Below are positions 43,996 through 64,000 of a stretch of DNA of 64,000 nt, in pieces. Origin of the DNA: Flabesymbios commensalis (taxonomy: Eukaryota > Annelida > Polychaeta > Terebellida > Flabelligeridae); NCBI GenBank assembly GCA_964017125.1, contig OZ024905.1, forward strand, positions 39,474,869 through 39,538,868, given 5' to 3'. Within the stretch, counting starts at the first letter, position 1; every line of letters begins with the position of its first letter. The position numbers and the translations under genes are program-made. The notes under the pieces are model-generated. The model worked only from the letters and a program-made list of their open reading frames with translations. It did not search any database and had not been told where the DNA came from.

Positions 43996-44584
43996 GGATT
44001 AGGGTTCCCAACAGAGTGGCCCCTTAGTATCAAGCAGGTACGGTTGAAACAGAGATTAGAACCTTGGATGGACGGGCATATTTTGGACTCAATCAGTGAG
44101 ATCAAGCTTTAATAATTTTTGAAAAAGTAAAATTGCTGATGATTTCAAACATTTCTCCAAATAGTGAAATGAAATGCAATACTCTATTCGAAAAGCTAAA
44201 AGAAATTTTTATGATAACAAAATTAATGATCATAAAAATTCCTCATCAGACCTTTGGAAAACACTGAAATCACTTGGAGCTTCATCCAGACTGAAATCTG
44301 GTTCAACCTCTATTGGCTTAGACATGTTAGATGTTGATGGCTCAACAACTTTTGACAAATTAAGGGTAGTTGATACTTTTAATGGGTTTTTTACAACAGT
44401 GGCTAATAAACTGGTGTCTAAACTGCAGAGGGCAGTCAACATTTTCAACAGCAAATTTATTCATCAATATTATAAACAGAAAGGAGTTGTTCAAAATGCT
44501 TTCTCTTTCTCTTTGCTCAGTGAAACCGAAGTGTGTAAAATGCTTGAACTGAAGGTTTATCACCTAGAAAGGCTACTGGTCTTA

Positions 44585-45370
44585 TAGTGAGCAGCACTCT
44601 CAGTCACTGCTGAGAGTGAGCACGAATGGCGTTCATCTTTTTTGGACAATGCAGGCCATTTAGGCTGGCATCAATAGCAGACAATCCGCTCAAAATAAAT
44701 CCGATTCAAACACACCATACATTACAGAAATATCTTACCTCCACCATGTCCACATACACCTATTTAGTGTACCGTATGCAGTCCATTGAAATGTAGTAGA
44801 TGCTTTTAATTCTGACTACCCCTCAAAGTAATCCGAAACTGTTTACAATATGCCTAACTTATCGTTAGAACTGTTAACAACTGGTCAAGGTTTTTCACCA
44901 ATACAGGTCAAAGGTGAGAATATGACCCATCTAGTTACTGCATACCACCGAAAATATGTACATCTAATCACTTTTAATGCTATTACATCTCGCCACAGCA
45001 CCGCTAGGGCAAGACGTGATATGGCAAGCATTGGTCAACTCATTCTCAATCCAGTTCATCTAAAATTGCAACCAACCCATATACGCGGCTTGAGAACGAG
45101 GGCTCACAGATACAAAAATGTAAACAAGAACTTGCGACAAGACATTTTATCAATCCAAGTTTATATTTGCTTCAATTTTGATATATAATAATTAAAGTAT
45201 TATTTCTGGTATTAATATAATATTGGACCAGAGAGTGTAAACTGCGACGTGACACTAGATAAATCACTGAGGTATCAATCAGTGGAATGTAATTTATGAA
45301 AAAACGCCGATCTAAAGTTTACAGGCATCTTTTGTGCTGACTTTCATCCTGGAAGTCGGTCTCTTGCTGA
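44585..45370. mobile_element. 786-bp insert in LINE, 12-bp target duplication
   Basis: CTACTGGTCTTA occurs at 44573-44584 and 45371-45382. The LINE protein reads across the join (RKATGL | NDLPARF). The insert starts TAGTGAGCAGCACTCTCAGT with a small hairpin (CACTCTCAG...CTGAGAGTG). I see no terminal inverted repeat and no A-tail. Its nature is unknown. Confidence 0.78.
44850..45188 (+). CDS. Unrecognised 112-codon open frame inside the insert
   Basis: Starts at an ATG (MPNLSLELLTTGQGFSPIQV) and is rich in His, Arg and Thr in the middle (HLITFNAITSRHSTARARRD). I recognise no domain, and it shows no clear membrane or signal segment. It is the longest frame in the 786-bp insert and could be chance, a fragment of the source gene of a retroposed copy, or a protein of an unknown small element. 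No regulatory site is visible. Confidence 0.2.
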   Translation: MPNLSLELLTTGQGFSPIQVKGENMTHLVTAYHRKYVHLITFNAITSRHSTARARRDMASIGQLILNPVHLKLQPTHIRGLRTRAHRYKNVNKNLRQDILSIQVYICFNFDI

Positions 45371-46703
45371 CTACTGGTCTTAATGACCTACCTGCAAGAT
45401 TTATTTGTGACGGTGCCGAAGGTATTGCCTACCCTATTTCATACATTAATAATCTATCATTAAAAACTGGTGTTGTTCCAGATGAAATAAAAACTGCCGG
45501 AGTCATTCCTTTGTACAAAAAGAATTCTAAATTTGAACCGTGTAACTATAGACCAGTATCCATTCTAAGCACTCTACCTAAAATTTTAGAAAGAGCTGTT
45601 CATATTCAACTTAAAATTTATTTGAAGGAAAATGACTTATTTTATAAATTTCAATCAGGTTTCCGTACTTCTTTTTCAACCGATAGAGGTTTGACTTATT
45701 TAACAGACTATACTCGGCATGGCATGGATAATGGCTTTTCCACCGGCATGGTCATGATAGATCTACAGAAGGCCTTTGACACTGTGAACCATTCTTTATT
45801 ATCAGATAAACTTCAAGCTTTAGGGCTTAATAATGTTTCAGTTTCCTGGTTCGACTCGTATTTAAGGAATCAAACCCAGAAAGTCGATATAAATGGTACC
45901 TTTTTCAAACCTTTTCCTGGGTCCATTGCTTTCCCTAATATATGTTAATGACATGAAATCCGCAGTAAAATGTAAACTCATTTTATATGCGGATGACTGT
46001 GCTTTATTAGTTTCCGTTAAAGAGGTCAAGGTCATTCAGGAAACGCTTGGAAAGGAGCTCTGTGCTTTGAGTGGTTGGTTGGTTGATATTAAACTTTCTT
46101 TACATCTGGGCAAATAGAATCTATTTTATTTGGATCATGCAAGGAAATCTGCAACTCACCATCTTTAGATAATAAACATGTTAAATGTGGGGATACAAAA
46201 ATTTCTTCAAAAAAGTCTGTCCGTTACCTGGGGGTAGATCTAGAACAAACATTAAGCGGTAAATTGATTTCAGAAAATATTTTGAAAAAATTAAATTCCC
46301 TTTTGAAGACAAGCCAAATGTCTAAATTTAGCATCAAAAAGACTACTTTCATCAGCATTAATTCAATGTCACATGTACTATGCATGCTCTTCATGTTACC
46401 ATGTTTTACAAAAGAACCTAAGGCACAAATTACTTCAGAATAAAACCATTAGATTTGTTCTAGATCTTACCCCACGTAGCCATATAGGGTACTCTGAATT
46501 TAATCGGGTAAATTGGCTCCCGGTTAGATTCAGAGTACAACAAATTGTTTCAACTAACATGCATAGACTGATCCATGAAAATGCTCCTCTGTACTTAAGG
46601 GAGGGCATGGTCCAGGAACGACACTCCTATAACACCAGAAATAGTGTTTTCGCTTTGGTCCTGCCTAGGGTCAACAGTTCGGGAGACAAATCGTTATCAT
46701 AGA

Positions 46704-47435
46704 GGGTTTCCCCCAGAAAAATGAGAAAGCATCATGGTACTTGGCGGTTCGGTTTCAGCGCGGCTCACAAGCACAATTTGCGCCCGGTGCACAATTCGCG
46801 GTGCATGATTCTGCATATAGACTGATATATAAAAACCAAATGCCAGTTTGGCATTTAAAACCCTTGTGGTATAGACCACCAATTTTCCCATATATACAGA
46901 GCAATTTTTTTTTTAAATAGGACTAGGGGCCTATTCAGTGACGAATGAAATATGTATTGTCTATTTTGTGTAGTGGTCCATTATGCTCCTGAGATTGGTC
47001 TTGTGACAAGACTTTTGGATTAAATCGCATTGTGAATAATTAAAAACAATAGACTAGCCTACACCTTTTATTCACGAAATTGAATTCTAAAAAATCTTTA
47101 GACCATTAGACACTAGGCATAACGTAATGATTCAGAAATTGATCAATACTAGATCTGTTCAATAGCATGCTGTTTTATGTGGTTGAGATTCATTAGGCCA
47201 CGCTGTTGGATTATCATCAGAACTTGCTAATATCAGAAAATAAGTTGGATTAAATACAAGCATCTGGTGACATCGGCCCAGCCTTTAATGAACACAAACA
47301 AGGTCGGTCACTTGTTCTGCTTTCGGAGAAAATCGGAGAATATTACGCTTCATTGCCTAACCAACGCTGTGTTGACGTTGGGTTCGTGTAGACACGGTAG
47401 AGGATTGTGACACACAAGGCGTCTGCTCTGTTATC
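46704..47435. other. Intergenic, no gene seen
   Basis: AT-rich. The sequence GCGCCCGGTGCACAATTCGC near 46780 is locally GC-rich. A weak CCCAGCAAACAC-family fragment lies near 47365-47400 (CCAACGCTGTGTTGACGTTG). Confidence 0.35.
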
Positions 47436-47560
47436 GCAGCAAACACGGCAGGTGGAACAACGCACTTTGATGTTGATACAGCGTTGCAGACGATGGACCA
47501 ACATTAAGTCAACATTACGTCAACATACTACACGTACTATACTGTATCGTATTTGCTGGG
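47436..47560. mobile_element. MITE of the CCCAGCAAACAC family
   Basis: Starts GCAGCAAACACGGCAGG and ends CGTATTTGCTGGG, with internal GACGATGGACCAACATTAAG. About 125 bp. Confidence 0.75.
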
Positions 47561-48412
47561 CAGCTGCACGCTGATAGACCTGCCAACAGTGCCTGACCAC
47601 GTGACATCATATGACCATGCGCACAGACGAGCCACGCACTGCCATGCGGCATGCTGCGGCAATACAGTAGGCCTATGTAATGCTGTAAGATCTAATCTGT
47701 ATCGCTGGACATCGCAACACGATGCCAATGTTGTACAGAAGCATCAAGGCATTGTTAAAAGCATCACGCCCTGCTTTATTTAGCTAGCTAGCCAGGACGC
47801 AGTAGCTTGGTCACAACTGTAGTGTATCGCAGATCGGTGACGTGAGCGGTGGGGAACACCAGGGGTATACAACGGTGGGGGGTATCTATCAATTGTCAGA
47901 GCAGCAGTTGTTGGTTAAAATAACCCTCTGCGGGCTATACTGCGGAGCGGGCAATACACCAGAAAATATGTTAAATCATCACAAAGCGAAAGACATACAA
48001 AGTTATGATAGATATTATTTCTTACTGCACTGGGGAGGGGGGGGGGGGGATGTCTTCAGTTTTTACTTACAAAAATGTTAACCTGTGACAGGTGTCTAGT
48101 TGTTAATGGTATGATAGCCATCCTAATTCATTTGTGTCCAATTGCTTCTTACTGAAAAAACTGCAGACGGGGGACACTGTCATCCCAGGTGACAGCTACT
48201 TAGTTTTTGTATAAAGCATTGCAATTTGAAAATAACAATGAAACTTGTCATGGATTGGTTATACATGTATGACTTTTATTACACACAGCCTGGAAATTTG
48301 GTGACACACACTAAAACCAAAATCCAACCTGATACCCTGGAGACATTGTAGATTATAAATAAATATTTTTTTTATGATTCTTTTATATTTCATAATATGT
48401 ATCTTTTCACAG
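47561..48412 (+). promoter_or_regulatory. DHX16 upstream region, probably with 5' UTR intron
   Basis: TTTTCACAG at 48404-48412, after a T-rich tract, is a good acceptor nine bases before the ATG. An untranslated first exon upstream is therefore likely. TGACGTGA near 47838 resembles a CRE site. A G-run lies at 48032-48048. None of this is confirmed. Confidence 0.35.
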
Positions 48413-48421
48413 TAAAGGAAA

Positions 48422-60490
<12,069 letters not shown>

Positions 60491-60749
60491 TAAGCTGCTA
60501 AATGTGATCCATATGTGTAATAATATTTTGTCGTCTTTGGCTTAAATTTATGAATGAGAATTTTTCAAGTTAATGTTAGTATAGTTGATGTTTTATATTC
60601 AATTGTTTCATTTTTATTTTTATTTCACTTGATGAAGATAAAAATCACGTGAATTAGAGAAAGCAGATTTTTTAAGAAAAATATTAAGCCACTATGCCAG
60701 CAGGATATTTCATAGCACCTCATACTTCTCAACACATTTCGGATAATAT

Positions 60750-61300
60750 TTATTAGCTCCCGCCGTCACCGTAGGTGAGCGAAGGGAGCTATGGATTCTA
60801 CCTCCGTTTTTTTTTGGCCTCTTCTTTTGCCTATAACTTTGTGAAAAAATAAGCTGGGATAACAATTTTTGGTATGTGGGTTACTTCCAGGTGGCTAATG
60901 GACGGGTTGAAATATTTTTAATCTGAATTCAATACGCAAGGTTGCAGAGGAGAAAATGATGATGTGACGGCGTTGGGCCGTCCGTAAACAATTCGTTTCC
61001 GGAGCATATCTCTGAAAGTACTTGTCCGATTGTCTTCAAATTTTACACACAACACCCCTAGGGGGTCTAGTTGTGCCTTTTGGGGTATTTAAACTTTGAC
61101 CTACTTCTGGTTCAGAACTATGACCTATTTAGACGTTTTGACGCGCACTTCGTTTCCGGAGCAGATCTCGAAAAGTACTGGGCCGATGACAGTCATATTG
61201 CACATACATGTTCTCTAAGGTCCCTAGTTGTGCCTTTTCAGGTTTTTGGACCTTGACCTTGAAGTTGACCCAGCACTTTGACCTAATTTATAACATCGGT
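60750..61300 (+). repeat. Dispersed repeat leading into the satellite
   Basis: TAGCTCCCGCCGTCACCGTA, then GGTGAGCGAAGGGAGCTATG (an imperfect inverted pair around AGCTCCC/GGGAGCT), followed by two related segments with CGTTTCCGGAGCATATCTC and CGTTTCCGGAGCAGATCTC. No gene. Confidence 0.5.
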
Positions 61301-62960
61301 AAATCCGACTGAAAGATTTTGCGGAATATCATGAAAACTGCTCAAGATAGCTACACCATTACTATAAAACAAATTGTGAGGTTTCAGGAGAGGATGCATC
61401 TTGAAAAATTTTAAGTCAATATAATTAAAAATGGCCGCCTATCGGCCATTATTCACCTCGACAGGCCTGATATTGCGGAATATCATGAAAACCGCTCAAG
61501 ATAGCTACACCATTAATATCAAATAAATTGTAAGGTTTCAGGAGAGGATGCATCCTGAAAAAATCGAAGTTGATAAAATTCAAAATGGCCGCCTATCAGC
61601 CATTATTCACCTCAACAGGCCTGATATTGTGGAATATCATGAAAACCGCTCAAGATATCTACACCATTACTATAAAACAAATTGTAAGGCTTCAGGAGAG
61701 GATGTATTTTGAAAAAAATCATTTTGTCAAAGTTCAAAATGGCCGCCAATCAGCCATTATTCACTTTCACATGGCCGTCATTTGGTAAACCGTGCTAGAT
61801 GGCTAGACCATTACTATAAAACAAAATGTGTGATTTCAGGAGAGGATGCATCTTGGAAAAATTTGACTCGATAAAATTCAAAATGGCCGCTTATCGGCCA
61901 TTATTCACTTTCACATGGCCGTTATTTGGTCAACCGTGCTAGATGGCTAGACCATTACTGTAAAACGAAATGTGAGATTTCAGATGAGGATGCATCTTGA
62001 AAAAAATTAACTTGATCAAATTTAAAATGGCCGCCTTTTCGGCCATTATTCATTTTCACATGGCTGATATTTGGTAAACCGTGCTAGATGGCTAGACCAT
62101 TACCTGATTACTATAAAACAAAGTGTGAGTTTTCGGGGGAGGATGCACCCTGAAAATTTTTAACTCACGAATTCAAAATGGCCGACAATCAGCATTATTT
62201 ACCTCGATAGGCCTGATATCAGGTAAACCGTGCTAGATAGCTAGACCATTACTATAAAACAAAATGTGACGTTTCGAGAGAGGATGCCTTTTAAAAACTT
62301 TCGACTCAATCGAATTCAAAATGGCCGCCTATCGGCCACTATTTACTTGCACATTGCTGATATTTGGTAAACCGTGTTAGATAGCTGGACCATTACTATA
62401 AAACAAAATGTGAGATTACAAGAGAGGATGCATCTTGAAAAAAATTGACTCGATCAAATTCAAAATGGCCGCCTATCGGCCATTATTCACTTTCACATAG
62501 TACTAGATGGCTAGACCATTACTATAAAACAAAATGTGAGATTTCAGGAGAGGATGCATCTTGAAAAAATTTGACTTGATCAAATTCAAAATGGCCTCCT
62601 ATCGGCCATTATTCACTTTCACATGGGCGATATTTGGTAAACCGTGCTAGATGGCTAGACCATTACTATAGAATGAAATGTGAGATTTCAGCTGAGGATG
62701 CATCTTGAAAAATTCTGACTCGTTCAAATTCAAAATGGCCCCCTATCGGCCATTATTTACTTTCACATGCCCAATATTTTGCAAACTGTGTTAGATGTTA
62801 GTCCATTACTATAAAACAAAATTTGAGGTTTCGGGGGAGGATGCACCCTAAGTTTTTAACTAATTTATATCGAATTCAAAATGACCGTAAATCAGCTATT
62901 AGTTAACTCGATTGGCCTGAAATCAGGTAAACCATGCCAGATAGGTAGACCATCACTGGG
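61300..62960 (+). repeat. 145-bp satellite, eleven units, in DHX16 intron 9
   Basis: AAAATGGCCGCC or a close variant occurs near 61431, 61583, 61737, 61883, 62026, 62177, 62317, 62463, 62590, 62734 and 62879. Each unit also has GATGCATCTTGAAAA, a TATCGGCCATTATTCAC hairpin partner and CTAGACCATTACTATAAAAC. Confidence 0.9.
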
Positions 62961-63600
62961 ATACTGATTAGGATCATTAATTTCAATGGAGGTCTAGTTC
63001 TTATCTTACTCTTAGACTGGGCTTCTTAGACCTAGTTGTCTTGCATCTTGATTTTTGACCTAGACTAGGACTACATTAATAACCCTATACAAAATTGCTT
63101 AAATCAAATTCTAATTCGGAGCGGGAGCTCCTGGACTTATGTAGTCTTGTTCGTATAGGCACCATTCACTTGATCAGGCAAGCCTTAAAAATATCCTTGT
63201 TTCAGATTTCACAGCAGCTAAAAAAGTCATGCGGGAGGCAGGTTTTTTTTTTTTGCCAGACCTTGAAAACAGAATTGTTTCTGATTTCGCAGTGGGTAAA
63301 AAAGTCATGAGGGAGCGTTTTTTTTTTGCTCGCCGGTGGGAGGGGTTTTTTTTTTTCGCTCGCCGGTGGGACAAAATTTGTCCCGTTCCCATAGCTAGGT
63401 AATGTAGTCTGATCTTCCATTGGTATTGGTCGAAAACACCAAAAAAGCGACCACTGGTGTTTCTGCTAGCGTCATTTTCCAAACTTTCATTCAGAATGCT
63501 AGGACAATTTGAGTTTATACGAAACCCGATCGCTGCATGTTAACCGACTGATCGAGTATTTTCGGAAAATGGCGGGACATGTTTGGTAAGACTCCAAAAA
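62961..63600. other. DHX16 intron 9, simple duplications
   Basis: GCTCGCCGGTGGGA occurs twice after T-runs at about 63330 and 63360. GTAAAAAAGTCATGAGGGAG and a similar sequence lie just upstream. No exon recognised. Confidence 0.5.
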
Positions 63601-63910
63601 AATATTACTTTGGGGAAAACGTTAAACAGGTCAACATTGAAACAGTATTGGTTGAATGACGTGTTTGCACAAAGTATACAACAGACCCGATTATAGATTA
63701 TTGCTGTATCAGTGTCGTAGACGATTGACCGGCATTGAACCAGCAATGGGCTGCAAGGCTGGCCTGACATTGAACCGGAATTTGGTGGGTAGGCCTACAT
63801 CCTCTGTATCAGGTAGATCGTAGACAAGTATTGAATGAATGTTGGCCAGCACCGGCGATGTTGGTGTAAGTGATACACGTGGAAGACATTTAGTATTCTG
63901 GCCCATGAGG
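63601..63910. mobile_element. Degraded CCCAGCAAACAC-family copies
   Basis: CAACATTGAAACAGTATTGG, TCGTAGACGATTGACCGGCA and GGCCTGACATTGAACCGG resemble the internal repeats, but no complete ends remain. Confidence 0.45.
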
Positions 63911-64000
63911 AAGACCAATACACTGATTTTTCTCTATAGCATTCAAGCAGACTAAAGCCGGGCCTAGGAGTTAGGGAACTCCTTTTCTAGTTCATTTAAA

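Larger units (their letters stand above)
44174..46703 (+). pseudogene. Decayed LINE reverse transcriptase, third lineage, with an insertion
   Basis: Starts in the linker before the RT (RKAKRNFYDNKINDHKNSSS, LWKTLKSLGA, VDTFNGFF). After the insertion it resumes with GLNDLPARFI, IPLYKKN, YRPVSIL, MVMIDLQKAFDTVNHSLL and YADDCALL near 45984. The C-terminal part reads SHIGYSEFNRVNWLPVRFRV and YNTRNS. Frame changes lie near 44550, 45905 and 46110. The endonuclease is absent, and the 3' end is cut off near 46703 before the final WN motif. Upstream, 44000-44170 is probably also LINE-derived but unreadable. It is not the same family as the two 2A-bearing LINEs. Confidence 0.82.

Overview
The window is AT-rich, intron-rich animal DNA. 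It holds parts of two conserved eukaryotic genes set in a very repeat-dense background. Two LINE copies encode 2A-like peptides near their N-termini, a trait known from LINEs of sea urchins, amphioxus and other marine invertebrates. With the abundant small inverted-repeat elements, this suggests a marine invertebrate, probably a deuterostome; the species cannot be named from the sequence. I see no bacterial genes, CRISPR array, retrovirus, LTR element or Polinton.

Host genes. SSNA1 (NA14, a centriole/basal-body coiled-coil protein) lies on the minus strand in three coding exons between 27247 and 19044, with a 6.8-kb first intron. I rebuilt it from splice sites as 125 residues, against 119 in human. 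DHX16 (PRP2-type DEAH-box spliceosomal helicase) lies on the plus strand from 48422. Nine coding exons, 466 residues, run to 60481, and the gene continues past the window. Every junction keeps the frame and the protein order follows human DHX16.

Layout. 0.3-3.6 kb: a LINE on the minus strand with an open 1033-codon ORF (2A-like peptide, endonuclease, reverse transcriptase). 4.2-17 kb: a satellite region. A degenerate array with a GGCTGAAGGGGC box runs forward at 4.2-7.1 kb and in reverse at 10.3-17 kb. Between the arms lies a second satellite with a 440-bp two-monomer higher-order repeat (8.4-10.1 kb). The reverse arm is interrupted by a TA-flanked 2.5-kb element carrying a G/T-rich minisatellite, a LINE 3' end, a TTAA-flanked fold-back element and a tRNA-like SINE. 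17-27.3 kb: SSNA1 with intronic inverted-repeat elements. 27.3-38.7 kb: no recognisable gene, but a cluster of CCCAGCAAACAC-ended elements, GTCCGAGTTGG repeats and minisatellites. 38.7-46.7 kb: three decayed LINEs, one split by a 0.8-kb inverted-repeat element with a 6-bp target duplication and one split by a 786-bp insert with a 12-bp duplication. 48.4-64 kb: DHX16, whose introns carry three copies of one TTAACCC-ended hairpin element, an inverted pair of another, and an 11-unit 145-bp satellite.

The two host genes are not an operon. SSNA1 serves centriole and cilium microtubules and DHX16 serves pre-mRNA splicing. Their closeness may reflect old linkage: the human orthologues lie in MHC-paralogous regions (6p21 and 9q34). 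The rest of the window is a record of transposon and satellite activity, with many nested insertions whose order can be read.
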